Source of the DNA: Thiobacillus sp. UBA2597
Lineage (GTDB): Bacteria; Pseudomonadota; Gammaproteobacteria; Burkholderiales; Thiobacillaceae
Assembly: GCA_002339725.1 (NCBI GenBank)
Contig: DDKN01000005.1
Span: forward strand, 1 to 24,835
DNA: 24,835 nt
Reading direction: 5' to 3'
Numbering within the stretch: position 1 is the first letter of the stretch; the number at the start of each line of letters is the position of its first letter. The position numbers and the translations under genes were made by a program. This document shows positions 11,762 through 20,231 of this stretch, piece after piece. Under the pieces are notes generated by a model. It was not told the origin of the DNA. It did not search any database and saw nothing but the letters and a program-made list of their open reading frames with translations.

Positions 11762-12378
11762 GTCTTGATCTCTCCTCTGTCGTCGGCGCTTCCTGCCTGG
11801 TCTTGCATCAGGACCCGTTTGACCGGTCCGAACGATTTGCGGTGCACCGGGGAAGCGCCGTGCCGTTGCAAGGCTGCGATGTGGTCCGGCGTAGGATACC
11901 CGCTGTGACGTTCGAAGCCATAGTCCGGATAATACTTAGCCAACTGCAACATTTCCTTATCCCGCTCGGTCTTGGCCAGGATCGAAGCCGCCGAAATCAC
12001 GGGCTCCAGGGCATCACCCTGGACGATGGCCCGGCCCGGGTAGGGTAGTTCAGGACAGACGTTGCCGTCCACCCAGACCGCGTCGGGTTGTACCGACAAA
12101 TTCAACACACTGCGGCGCATGGCCAACAGTGTGGCCTGCAGGATGTTGAGTCGATCGATCTCTTCCACGCTGGCCCAGGCCACGGCCCAGGCCAGTGCCT
12201 TGTCTTTGATCTCCTGGGCCAGGCGGGTGCGGTTGCTGGCGGACAGCTTTTTCGAGTCTTTCAAGCCCCCGATCGGTCGGGCGGGGTCGAGGATGACCGC
12301 GGCGGCGCAGACCGGCCCGGCCAGGGGGCCGCGCCCGGCCTCGTCGACACCGCAGATCAGCAGAGGTTCGGGTTTCAC
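11752..12378 (-). CDS. rnhB: Ribonuclease HII
   Basis: A 208-residue endonuclease that cuts the RNA strand of RNA-DNA hybrids and starts removal of ribonucleotides built into DNA. The active-site carboxylates are all visible: Asp12-Glu13 in VDEAGRGPLAGPV, Asp104 in WVDGN and Asp121 in VQGDALEPVISAASILAK. YYPDYGFERHSGYPTPDH is the conserved C-terminal block. The start is GTG at 12378, overlapping the lpxB TGA by four bases (GTGA), so translation is probably coupled. The 3' end overlaps motA by 10 bases. Placement after lpxB is typical of Proteobacteria. Confidence 0.97.
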   Translation of the reverse strand: MKPEPLLICGVDEAGRGPLAGPVCAAAVILDPARPIGGLKDSKKLSASNRTRLAQEIKDKALAWAVAWASVEEIDRLNILQATLLAMRRSVLNLSVQPDAVWVDGNVCPELPYPGRAIVQGDALEPVISAASILAKTERDKEMLQLAKYYPDYGFERHSGYPTPDHIAALQRHGASPVHRKSFGPVKRVLMQDQAGSADDRGEIKTCW

Positions 12379-13604
12379 TTGAGATAGGGGGCGAGGGCCT
12401 CGGCGATCAGACGCGGGGTGTCACGCCGGAGCGAGCGGCGCATGGCCTCGAAGGCATCGAGCATGGTCTCCCGTGCCAGCCGATTCTCCAACAGGGTCAG
12501 GATCGCGTCCGCCAGAGGCTCCGGCTGAGCCTGCTTCTGGATCAACTCGGGCACGATCTGGCGCCCGGCGACGATATTGGGCAGGCCGATGTAGGGCAGG
12601 TAGGCCTGGCGCCGCATGATCTGGTAGGTGAGCCAGGGCACCTTGTAGGTGATGACATGGGGACACTTGAGCAGGGCGGCCTCCAGGGTGGCAGTGCCGG
12701 AGGCGATCAAGGCGGCATCGGCCGCCTGCAGGGCGTCGTGGGCGTGGCCGAACAGGATGCGGATCGGCAGGTCATGCGCCTGCAGCCGGAAAATCGCCTG
12801 CTCGAACTGAAGCCGGGTCTCGCGCGTGATCAGGGGGATCAGGAACTGGACCTGGCCCCGGCGTTGATGGACCTGGCGCGCGGTCTCGATGAAGGTGTCC
12901 GCCATGAGATTGAGTTCGCTTTGACGGCTGCCCGGCAGGAGGGCGACGTATTCGCCGTTTGGCCTCAATCCCAGGCGCTCGCGCGCCGCCTTGCGGTCGG
13001 GCTGCTCGGGCAGGGCATGGGCCAGGGGATGGCCGACATAGGTGGCGGGAATGCCGGCTTGGGCATAGATCGCCTCCTCGAAGGGGAAGATGAGCAGCAT
13101 GTGCGAGACCGCCTTGCGGATCTTCTTGATCCGGCCGCGGCGCCAGGCCCAGATCGAGGGGCTGACGAAATGCACGGTGGGAATGCCTCGGCGTTTGAGT
13201 TTGGCCTCCAGCCCGAGGTTGAAATCCGGGGCATCGACACCGATGAACAGCTGGGGTCGCTTGGCACACAGTTGCGCCACCAGCTGGCGCCGGATGGCCA
13301 GAATCCGGCGCAGGCCGGACAGGGCCTCGACATAGCCGCGTACCGAGAGGGCTTCCATGGGGAAGAGCGAGCGGGCACCCAGACCCTGCATCTTGGGGCC
13401 GGCGATACCTTCGAAGTGCGCGGCCAGCCCGGCCTGTTGCAGGGCCTTGATCAGCAGGCTGCCGAGCAGGTCACCCGAGGCCTCGCCGGCGACGATGCCG
13501 ACCTTGGGGGCATCGGCTGCCAGGCCCGGGGCGACCGGCGACAAAGCCGCGGCGGTTCGGCTTGCCTGATTCACGCCAGCGACCCCACGCGATGCATCCT
13601 TCAT
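12375..13604 (-). CDS. lpxB: Lipid-A-disaccharide synthase
   Basis: A peripheral inner-membrane glycosyltransferase (GT19) that joins UDP-2,3-diacylglucosamine and lipid X to form the lipid A disaccharide. The 409 residues contain VGIVAGEASGDLLG (about 35-48), FIGVDAPDFNLGLE, FVSPSIWAWRRGR and YVGHPLAHALP, then LLPGSRQSELN and SGTATLEAALLKCPHV in the sugar-nucleotide half. The ATG at 13604 overlaps the lpxA stop (ATGA) and is preferred on that basis. It gives about 33 low-complexity residues before the conserved core, longer than in E. coli; GTG at 13574 or TTG at 13544 would shorten this. lpxA lies upstream and rnhB downstream. Confidence 0.96.
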   Translation of the reverse strand: MKDASRGVAGVNQASRTAAALSPVAPGLAADAPKVGIVAGEASGDLLGSLLIKALQQAGLAAHFEGIAGPKMQGLGARSLFPMEALSVRGYVEALSGLRRILAIRRQLVAQLCAKRPQLFIGVDAPDFNLGLEAKLKRRGIPTVHFVSPSIWAWRRGRIKKIRKAVSHMLLIFPFEEAIYAQAGIPATYVGHPLAHALPEQPDRKAARERLGLRPNGEYVALLPGSRQSELNLMADTFIETARQVHQRRGQVQFLIPLITRETRLQFEQAIFRLQAHDLPIRILFGHAHDALQAADAALIASGTATLEAALLKCPHVITYKVPWLTYQIMRRQAYLPYIGLPNIVAGRQIVPELIQKQAQPEPLADAILTLLENRLARETMLDAFEAMRRSLRRDTPRLIAEALAPYLK

Positions 13605-14371
13605 CGAATGATGCCGCGACCCGGGATGGTCAGGAATTCGGCCAGTTGGGCCAGCTCGGGCTGGCGCGCGGCCTCGGCCTGGATTGCCGCCGTCGCCTCG
13701 TTCAGGCCCAGGCCGGATTTGTACAGGGTCTTGTAGGCGCGCTTGATGGCCGCGATGGCATCGGCACTGAAGCCACGGCGCTTGAGGCCCTCGCTGTTGA
13801 TGCCATGCGGGCTGGCCGGATTGCCCGAGGCGGTGACGTAAGGGGGGATGTCCTGGCGCACCACCGAGGCGATGCCGGTGATGACGTGGGCACCGATGCG
13901 GCAGAACTGGTGCACGCCGGTGAAGCCGCCCAGGATGACGTGGTCGGCGATCTCGACGTGGCCGGCGAGCGAGGCGTTGTTGGCGAAGATGGTGTGGTCG
14001 CCGACGCTGCAATCGTGGGCGATGTGAACATAGGCCATGATCCAGTTGTGATTGCCGATGCGGGTGACGCCCTTGTCCTGCACGGTGCCGGTGTTGAAGG
14101 TGCAGAACTCACGGATGGTGTTGTAATCGCCGATCTCCAGCCGGGTCGGCTCGCCGGCGTATTTCTTGTCCTGGGGTTCCTCGCCCAGGGAGACGAACTG
14201 GAAGATGCGGTTGCCGCGGCCGATGCGGGTGTGGCCGGTGATCACGGCATGGGGGCCGATCCGGCAGTCGTCGCCGATCTCGACGTGCTCGCCGATGATC
14301 GTGAAGGCCCCGATCTCGACATGGCGGCCGATCCTGGCGTTGGGGTGAACGATGGCGGTGGGGTGGATCAT
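13601..14371 (-). CDS. lpxA: UDP-N-acetylglucosamine acyltransferase
   Basis: Catalyses the first step of lipid A synthesis, moving an R-3-hydroxyacyl chain from acyl carrier protein to the 3-OH of UDP-GlcNAc. The 256 residues are close to the usual length. The N-terminal left-handed beta-helix shows clear hexapeptide repeats (IGRHVEIGAFTIIGEHVEIG). The catalytic His is His119 in YVHIAHDC, equivalent to E. coli His125. GGFTGVHQFCRIG and the C-terminal helical domain follow. The ATG (14369-14371) is preceded by AAGG at seven bases. Its 5' leader is the 158-base gap that carries the palindromic element at 14391-14520. Confidence 0.97.
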   Translation of the reverse strand: MIHPTAIVHPNARIGRHVEIGAFTIIGEHVEIGDDCRIGPHAVITGHTRIGRGNRIFQFVSLGEEPQDKKYAGEPTRLEIGDYNTIREFCTFNTGTVQDKGVTRIGNHNWIMAYVHIAHDCSVGDHTIFANNASLAGHVEIADHVILGGFTGVHQFCRIGAHVITGIASVVRQDIPPYVTASGNPASPHGINSEGLKRRGFSADAIAAIKRAYKTLYKSGLGLNEATAAIQAEAARQPELAQLAEFLTIPGRGIIR

Positions 14372-14390
14372 CAGGAAACCTTATTTGCAG

Positions 14391-14520
14391 CCGCAAAGGC
14401 GCGAAGGACGCAATGCCGGCACCTCAAATGGCGCGCCGTGATGTGCCACGGCGGGTTGGAGCGCCTCACATCGAGCCGAAAGCTTTGTCATTTTGCTGCG
14501 CGTCCTCGGCGCCTTTGCGG
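14391..14520. repeat. Imperfect palindromic element in the fabZ-lpxA gap
   Basis: Two 22-bp arms, CCGCAAAGGCGCGAAGGACGCA (14391-14412) and its near-complement at 14499-14520, match at 19 of 22 positions and face each other across 86 bases. Inside are the palindrome GGCGCGCC (14430-14437) and a hairpin GCCGTG-N6-CACGGC (14435-14452). This fills nearly all of the 158-base gap between fabZ and lpxA, a junction that is tight in most relatives. The arm motif (GCAAAGGCGC-GAAGGACGCA) resembles dispersed intergenic repeats I recall from various proteobacterial genomes. No coding frame is evident and no target-site duplication was found. It could be a MITE-like or REP-like insertion, or an mRNA structure between the two genes. 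Confidence 0.6.
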
Positions 14521-14529
14521 TGAGTGATC

Positions 14530-14991
14530 TTATTCAACCGTGCGCAGGGTGCACATCAGCTCGGCCTCGCAGGCGAGCTGGCCATCGACCAGGGCCTGGG
14601 CGCTGAACTTCCAGATGCCCCGCAGGTTCTTGGTGATGGTCGCCTCCAGGCGCAACTGGTCGCCCGGCGTGACCGGACGCTTGAAGCGGGCGTTGTCGAT
14701 GCCGACGAAATAGACCACGGTGTTCTCGGTCACCGGGGTGTCCGAGCTTTGGAAGGCGAGGATGCCGGCGGCCTGGGCCATGGCCTCGATGATCAGCACA
14801 CCCGGCATCACCGGGTGGTGCGGGAAGTGACCCGGAAAGAAGGGCTCGTTCATGGTCACGTTCTTCAGCGCGATGATGCGCTCGCCCTTGTGCATCTCCA
14901 GCACGCGGTCCACCAGCAAAAAAGGGTAACGGTGGGGCAGGTGCTGCAAAATGGCCTTGATGTCCATGACAGGGCCGGTTTCGGTGCTCAC
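14530..14991 (-). CDS. fabZ: 3-hydroxyacyl-ACP dehydratase FabZ
   Basis: Dehydrates R-3-hydroxyacyl-ACP in fatty acid elongation and competes with LpxA/LpxD for the same acyl donors. The 153-residue hotdog-fold protein has PHRYPFLLVDR and the active-site block PFFPGHFPHHPVMPGVLIIE, with catalytic His55 and Glu69. The start chosen is GTG at 14991: it overlaps the lpxD stop as GTGA and has AAGGA (14999-15003) seven bases upstream. The ATG at 14967 would lose eight residues and has no ribosome site. lpxD lies directly upstream; downstream is the palindromic gap before lpxA. Confidence 0.96.
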   Translation of the reverse strand: MSTETGPVMDIKAILQHLPHRYPFLLVDRVLEMHKGERIIALKNVTMNEPFFPGHFPHHPVMPGVLIIEAMAQAAGILAFQSSDTPVTENTVVYFVGIDNARFKRPVTPGDQLRLEATITKNLRGIWKFSAQALVDGQLACEAELMCTLRTVE

Positions 14992-16028
14992 GGGGATTTC
15001 CTTTCCAGTTCGCTCAATCGTTTTTCCAAGGTGCGCACGCGCTCGCGCAGGTCGGCCAGGTGGCGCAACTGCGCCATATTGCGGCGCCATTCGGCATGCG
15101 GCATCTGCAGGGTGGTCGAGGTGTAGACGCCGGCTTCGCTGATCGATTTGCCGATGAAGGAGCCGGCCGAGACGGTGACCCGGTCGGCGATCTCGATGTG
15201 GCCGAGGATCAACGCGGCGCCGCCGATCTGGCAGTAGGCGCCGATCCGGGCACTGCCCGCGATGCCGGCACAGGCGGCGATGGCGGTATGGGCGCCGATG
15301 CGCACGTTGTGGGCGACCTGGATCAGGTTGTCGAGCTTGGCGCCACGCTCGATCACGGTGTCATCCAGCGCGCCGCGATCGATCGTGGTGTTGGCGCCGA
15401 TCTCGACATCGTCTTCGAGCACGACGGCGCCGATCTGGGGCACCTTGAGCCAGTGGTCGTCCTCCCAGGCCAGGCCGAAGCCGTCGGCACCGATGACGCA
15501 GCCCGAATGCAAAATGACCCGGTCGCCGAGGCGGCAGCCGGCATGCAGCGTGACATTGGCGTGCAGACGGCAGTCGGCGCCGATCACGACATCGGGCCCG
15601 ATGACACAGCCGGGGTCGATCCGGCTGCGAGGGCCGATGCGGGCGCCGGCGCCGATGACCACATGGGCACCGATATGGGCATCCGGGGCGACCTGCGCGC
15701 CCGGCCCGAGGCTGGCACTGGGATGAATGCCGGGAATGGGCGCCGGCTCGGGATGAAACAGGCCGACGGCCCGGGCGAAGGCGGCATGGGGGTTGGCGAC
15801 GACCAGGCGTGGCTGGCTGATGCGCTCGGCGAGGGCGGGTGGCACCAGCAGGGCGCCGGCCGCGCTGTGCCGGGTGGCGGCCAGATGCTTCTCGCTCACG
15901 ACGAAACTGATCTGGTCGGGGCCGGCGCGTTCGAGCGAGGCGATTCCGCCATAGCGCTGGCCGGTATCGCCCAGGATTTCACCGCCCAGACAAGCCTTCA
16001 GTTCGGCCAGGGTATAGCCAGACGCCAT
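14988..16028 (-). CDS. lpxD: UDP-3-O-(3-hydroxyacyl)glucosamine N-acyltransferase
   Basis: Third enzyme of lipid A synthesis; it adds the amide-linked hydroxyacyl chain. The 346 residues comprise an N-terminal uridine-binding domain (TLAELKACLGGEILGD, ISFVVSEKH), a long hexapeptide-repeat beta-helix (about 100-300) and a C-terminal helix ending in a charged coiled-coil stretch (LRERVRTLEKRLSELE). The catalytic His lies in IQVAHNVRIG, and GADGFGLAWE is the conserved loop. The ATG at 16026-16028 follows the ompH stop by 22 bases. The stop overlaps the fabZ GTG. Confidence 0.97.
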   Translation of the reverse strand: MASGYTLAELKACLGGEILGDTGQRYGGIASLERAGPDQISFVVSEKHLAATRHSAAGALLVPPALAERISQPRLVVANPHAAFARAVGLFHPEPAPIPGIHPSASLGPGAQVAPDAHIGAHVVIGAGARIGPRSRIDPGCVIGPDVVIGADCRLHANVTLHAGCRLGDRVILHSGCVIGADGFGLAWEDDHWLKVPQIGAVVLEDDVEIGANTTIDRGALDDTVIERGAKLDNLIQVAHNVRIGAHTAIAACAGIAGSARIGAYCQIGGAALILGHIEIADRVTVSAGSFIGKSISEAGVYTSTTLQMPHAEWRRNMAQLRHLADLRERVRTLEKRLSELERKSP

Positions 16029-16050
16029 TGGGAAAAAGGCCCGCGTGATT

Positions 16051-16542
16051 TCAGCGCTCGAGCGCCTTGAGCACCTTGTCGGTGATGTCGATGCGGTTGC
16101 TGGCGTAGACCGCGTTCTCGACGATGAGATCGAAATCCTCTTTCTTGGCGATCTCCAGGATGATCTTGCGCGCGCGCTCGTGGATGCCGGCGAATTCCTC
16201 GTTCTTGCGCTGGTTGAGGTCTTCGCGGAACTCGCGCTGGGCGCGCTGGATGTCCCGGTTCAGGTTGGCCAGTTCCCGTTCGCGCTTGGTCCGTTCCGCC
16301 TCGGGCAGGGTCAGCGCCTCCTTTTCCAGGAAGGCCTGCAAGTCGCGCGCCTGCTTGACCTGCTTCTGGATTTCCTGCTCACGTGCCGAGAATTCCCGCT
16401 CCAGTTTCTTCTGCGCCCTGACCGAAAGGGCCGAATCGCGAAACACGCGCTCGGTGTTGACAAAGCCGATCTTGAGCTCGGCGCCGAAAGCGGGCGGCAT
16501 CAGGGCCAGGCCCGTGAGCAGCGCGGTGAGGATGATCTTCAT
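16051..16542 (-). CDS. ompH: OmpH/Skp-family periplasmic chaperone
   Basis: A periplasmic holdase that keeps outer-membrane proteins soluble on the way to the BAM complex. The 163-residue product begins with a signal peptide (MKIILTALLTGLALMPPAFGA), then ELKIGFVNTERVFRDS at the trimer base and a long charged coiled coil (about 45-120) forming the tentacles, closing with DLIVENAVYASNRIDITDKVL. The start at 16542 is preferred because AGGAG (16552-16556) is nine bases upstream; the ATG at 16551, three codons earlier, abuts that site with no spacer. It lies 18 bases after the bamA stop. Skp is the E. coli counterpart. Confidence 0.94.
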   Translation of the reverse strand: MKIILTALLTGLALMPPAFGAELKIGFVNTERVFRDSALSVRAQKKLEREFSAREQEIQKQVKQARDLQAFLEKEALTLPEAERTKRERELANLNRDIQRAQREFREDLNQRKNEEFAGIHERARKIILEIAKKEDFDLIVENAVYASNRIDITDKVLKALER

Positions 16543-16560
16543 GTACTGCATCTCCTGCGA

Positions 16561-18882
16561 TCAGAATACCGAACCCATCTGGAACTGGAAGGCCTGGGTC
16601 TTGTCGTCCGGCTTGGCGTTGATCGGGCTGGCCAGGGAAAACTTGAGCGGACCGAAAGGCGAGAACCAGGTGACACCGACCCCGGCCGAGTAGCGCAAGT
16701 CGCTGAAGGACAGCTCGCCATAGCGGCCAAGGTGGTCATAGGGGCCGAAGGCCGCGCCGATGTCCATGAAGGCGCTCAGGCGGATGGAACGGTCTTTGCC
16801 GGCCCCGGGCAGCGGAAACAGCAACTCGGCGTTGCCCACCAGGCGTTTGTCGCCGCCGATGGCATTGCCCAGGCTGTCCTTCGGACCCAGGGTGCCGGAT
16901 TCGAAGCCGCGCACCGAGGTGTTGCCGCCGGCGAAGAAGTTGCGGAAGAAGGGCATGGGCTTGCCACCGTAGCCGCCGCCATAGCCGATCTCGCCGTTGA
17001 GCATCAGGGTGAAGATGCGGCCGAGTGGGAAGTACTGCTGATACTGATAGCTCAGCTTGTAATACTCGAGATCGCCCACCGGGGTGCCCAGTTCACCATA
17101 GGCCCGCTGGTAATAGCCCTTGGTCGGCCAGGTCAAACTGTCGCGGGTGTCGCGCGCCCAGCCGGCATCCAGGCGCAGGCTGTTGGTGGTGACACCGCTC
17201 GCGCTGCCGCCAAAATCGGTGGCGAATTGTTTGTAATTGTCCGGACTGGTCGAGGTCAGATCGAGGCTGTACTGCTCGACGGCGGCACCCAGATGGATGC
17301 TGTCCAGCTCGTTGATCGGCACACCCAGGCGCAGCCCCAGGCCCAGGGTCGAGGTGCTGTAGGAACTCACGGCGTCGAGGTTGGTGGTGTCGTAGTCGCG
17401 CCGATAGATGTCGTAGCCCAGGCTTACGCCATCCCGGGTGAAATAGGGATTGGTGAAGGACAGGGCATAGACGGTATTGACGCTGCCGCTGTTCATCTGC
17501 AGCGACAGCCGGTTGCCGGTGCCGAACAGGTTGTTCTGCGAGACCGAGCCGGACAGGATCAGGCCTTCGCCGCTCGAGAAGCCGGCACCCAGCATGATGT
17601 TGCCGGTGGGCTTTTCCTCGACCGAGACGTTCATATCGACCTGATCGGTCGTGCCCGCGACCGGTGGCGTCTCGACGTTGGTCTCCTTGAAGAAGCCCAG
17701 CCGCTCCACCCGCTCGCGCGAGCGGTTGATCTTGTCGGCGGCATACCAGCCGCCCTCCAGTTGCCGCATCTCGCGCCGGATCACCTCATCCTGGGTCTTG
17801 GTGTTGCCGGCGATGTTGATCCGCCGCACATAGACCTTGCGGCCGGGGTCGACCAGGAAGGTGAAGGCGACCTGGCGCTTTTCCTTGTCGATCTCCGGGG
17901 CGGCATTGACGTTGGCGAAGGCGTAGCCGTCGTTGCCCAGCCGGTCGCCCATCTTCTTCACCGATTCGTTCAATCTTTCGCGCGAGAAGACGTCGCCCGG
18001 CTTGAGACCGACCAGGGCCGCGAGTTCGGATTCCGGCACCGGCAGATCGCCGGCGAACTTGAAGCCGGACACCGTGTATTTTTCGCCCTCGGTGATGTTG
18101 ATGGTGATGTAGATGTCCTGCTTGTCCGGCGTGATCGAGACCTGGGGCGAGTCGATGCTGAATTCCAGATAGCCCTGGTTCATGTAGAAGGAACGCAGGG
18201 CCTCCAGGTCGGCGGTCAGCTTCTGCTTGGAATATTGATCGTTCTTGGTCCACCAGGTCAGCCAGCCCGGGGTGCGCAGGGTGAACACGCTGAGCAGGTC
18301 CTTTTCCTTGAAGGCCTTGGCGCCGACGATGTTGATGGCGCGGATCCTGGCGATGTCGCCTTCGTTGACCTCGAAACTGACCGCGACCCGATTGCGCTCC
18401 AGGGGCGAGGTGCGGGCGGCGACCTCGACTGCATACATGCCGCGGTTGTAATACTGGCGCTTGAGTTCCTGCTCGGCCTTGTCCAACAGCGATTTGTCCA
18501 GGATGCGGCCTTCGGCCAGCCCCATCTGCTTGAGCGCGGCCTTGATCTCGTCCTTGCCGAATTCCTTCATGCCGATGAAGTCGACCTGGGCCACGGCCGG
18601 GCGCTCTTCGACCTGCACGATCAGCACACCCTCCAGCACCTCCAGCCGGACGTCCTTGAAGAAGCCGGTGGCGTACAGGGCCTTGATCGCGGCGGCGGCC
18701 TTCTCGTCGGTCAGGGTCTCGCCGACCTTGACCGGCAGATAGCTGAACACGGTGCCGGCCTCGGTGCGCTGAATGCCTTCGACGCGGATGTCTTTGACCT
18801 GGAACGGCTCGAAGGCGTGGCTTGGGGCGGAGATGAGCGCTGCGGTGAGCGCGGCGATGCCAGAGAGGTGTTTTTTCTTCAT
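16561..18882 (-). CDS. bamA: Outer membrane protein assembly factor BamA
   Basis: The Omp85 core of the BAM machine, which folds beta-barrel proteins into the outer membrane. It has 773 residues: a signal peptide (about 1-23, ending SAPSHA), five POTRA domains (about 24-420; VKDIRVEGIQRTEAG, VAQVDFIGMKEF, IRAINIVGAKAF, YTVSGFKFAGDL, VRRINIAGNTKT) and a 16-strand barrel. The barrel carries the conserved VRGF of loop 6 (NTSVRGFESGTLGP) and ends in an aromatic C-terminus (FQMGSVF). The ATG overlaps the rseP stop as ATGA. Size and domain count match the family. Confidence 0.98.
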   Translation of the reverse strand: MKKKHLSGIAALTAALISAPSHAFEPFQVKDIRVEGIQRTEAGTVFSYLPVKVGETLTDEKAAAAIKALYATGFFKDVRLEVLEGVLIVQVEERPAVAQVDFIGMKEFGKDEIKAALKQMGLAEGRILDKSLLDKAEQELKRQYYNRGMYAVEVAARTSPLERNRVAVSFEVNEGDIARIRAINIVGAKAFKEKDLLSVFTLRTPGWLTWWTKNDQYSKQKLTADLEALRSFYMNQGYLEFSIDSPQVSITPDKQDIYITINITEGEKYTVSGFKFAGDLPVPESELAALVGLKPGDVFSRERLNESVKKMGDRLGNDGYAFANVNAAPEIDKEKRQVAFTFLVDPGRKVYVRRINIAGNTKTQDEVIRREMRQLEGGWYAADKINRSRERVERLGFFKETNVETPPVAGTTDQVDMNVSVEEKPTGNIMLGAGFSSGEGLILSGSVSQNNLFGTGNRLSLQMNSGSVNTVYALSFTNPYFTRDGVSLGYDIYRRDYDTTNLDAVSSYSTSTLGLGLRLGVPINELDSIHLGAAVEQYSLDLTSTSPDNYKQFATDFGGSASGVTTNSLRLDAGWARDTRDSLTWPTKGYYQRAYGELGTPVGDLEYYKLSYQYQQYFPLGRIFTLMLNGEIGYGGGYGGKPMPFFRNFFAGGNTSVRGFESGTLGPKDSLGNAIGGDKRLVGNAELLFPLPGAGKDRSIRLSAFMDIGAAFGPYDHLGRYGELSFSDLRYSAGVGVTWFSPFGPLKFSLASPINAKPDDKTQAFQFQMGSVF

Positions 18883-20231
18883 TGTGTCAGCAAACGCTGG
18901 AGGTCGTTGAACAAGGCGAGAAACATCAATACGCCCAACAGGGCCATGCCGATTCTTTGCCCGATCTCCTGCACCCGCTCGGGAACCGGCCGGCCGGTCA
19001 CAACTTCGGCCAGATAATACAGTAAATGCCCACCGTCCAATAGAGGAATGGGCAGCAGATTCAGCACCGCCAGACTGATGCTGATCAAGGCGAGAAAGGC
19101 GATGAAACTGGTCATGCCGCTGCGGGCGGATTGCCCCGCGTAATCAGCGATGGTGATCGGGCCGGCGATGTTGTTGAGCGAGGCCTGGCCCACCACCATG
19201 CGCCCCAGCATCTCCAGGCTGAAGCTCGACAATTCCCAGGTCTTGGCCAGGGCCCGGCTCACCGCCTCGCCGGCCGGATAGCGCACCTCGGTCTGCAGCG
19301 CCTCGAACACGCCTGCGGGAATTTCCGGCGCGGCGCCGATCTTGCCGACGCGTTGACCGGCTTCCTCGCTGCTGCTGGGGATCACGCTGAGGGATAGAAT
19401 TTGATTCTGGCGCTCGATCTCGAAGCTGAGCGCGCGGCCGGGTGCGTTGCGCACCTGGCGCACGACGGCCTCCCACTGATCGACCGGCACGCCGTCGACC
19501 CGCAGGATGCGATCGCCCTTGCGCAGGCCGGCCAAATCGGCCTGGCCATCGGTGATGACCTCGCCGATCACCGGCGCGATGGCGGGCAGATAGCGGTTCA
19601 GGCCGGCGGCGCGCGCCAGATTGGCCTCCTTCTCGCTCTTGGTCAGGCCGGACAGATCGAGCTGGCGGAAAAAAAGATGGCCTGCCGCATCGCGCGTCTC
19701 CAGCGTCAGTTGCTGCGCACCCAGGCCATGGCGCAGCAGCGCCCAATGCAGGTCCTGCCAGCTTTCGATCCGCTCGCCCTCGATGCTGAGCACGGTTTCG
19801 CCGTTGCCGATGCCGGCGATCTGGGCCGGGCTGCCGGCCGGGGGGGTGCCCAGGATCGGCTTCAGGGCCGGCACGCCGCTGAAGAAGAGCCCCCAGTAGA
19901 TCAGGATGGCCAGCAGCAGATTGGCGGCAGGCCCGGCGGCGACGATGGCGCTGCGTTTCCACACGTTCTGCCGGTTGAAGGCGTAGGGCAGGTCGGCGGC
20001 CGCGACCTCGGCTTCGCGCTCGTCCAGCATCTTGACGTAACCGCCCAGGGGGATGGCGGACAGGGCCCACTCGGTGCCGTGGCGGTCATGACGCCGGGCG
20101 ATCACCTGGCCGAAACCGACGGAAAACCGCAATACCTTCACCCCCATCAGCCGGGCCACGCTGTAATGGCCCAATTCGTGGATGACGATCAGGACGGCGA
20201 GCGTGACGAGAAAGGCGAGCAGGGTGGTCAC
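18879..20231 (-). CDS. rseP: RIP metalloprotease RseP (site-2 protease)
   Basis: An inner-membrane zinc protease that makes the intramembrane cut in anti-sigma factor RseA during the envelope stress response and also clears signal-peptide remnants. It has 450 residues. HELGH at 18-22 lies in the first helix and LLDGGH near 397-402 supplies the third zinc ligand. Two PDZ domains sit between (about 115-200 with GNGETVLSIEGERI and 210-290 with LRKGDRILRVDGVPV). The start is GTG at 20231, overlapping the dxr TGA (GTGA). The next gene, bamA, overlaps its end. Confidence 0.97.
   Translation of the reverse strand: MTTLLAFLVTLAVLIVIHELGHYSVARLMGVKVLRFSVGFGQVIARRHDRHGTEWALSAIPLGGYVKMLDEREAEVAAADLPYAFNRQNVWKRSAIVAAGPAANLLLAILIYWGLFFSGVPALKPILGTPPAGSPAQIAGIGNGETVLSIEGERIESWQDLHWALLRHGLGAQQLTLETRDAAGHLFFRQLDLSGLTKSEKEANLARAAGLNRYLPAIAPVIGEVITDGQADLAGLRKGDRILRVDGVPVDQWEAVVRQVRNAPGRALSFEIERQNQILSLSVIPSSSEEAGQRVGKIGAAPEIPAGVFEALQTEVRYPAGEAVSRALAKTWELSSFSLEMLGRMVVGQASLNNIAGPITIADYAGQSARSGMTSFIAFLALISISLAVLNLLPIPLLDGGHLLYYLAEVVTGRPVPERVQEIGQRIGMALLGVLMFLALFNDLQRLLTQ

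Noticed and set aside
11762..11830. GCCGACGA before motA as a sigma-28 -10 element
   Set aside because: Only 6 of 8 positions fit and there is no TAAA-type -35 at the needed distance; it also lies within rnhB.
16045..19017. A 990-codon open frame on the + strand opposite ompH and bamA
   Set aside because: It mirrors the codon structure of the real genes on the other strand, has no recognisable domains and spans several known genes. Long antisense frames are expected in DNA this GC-rich.
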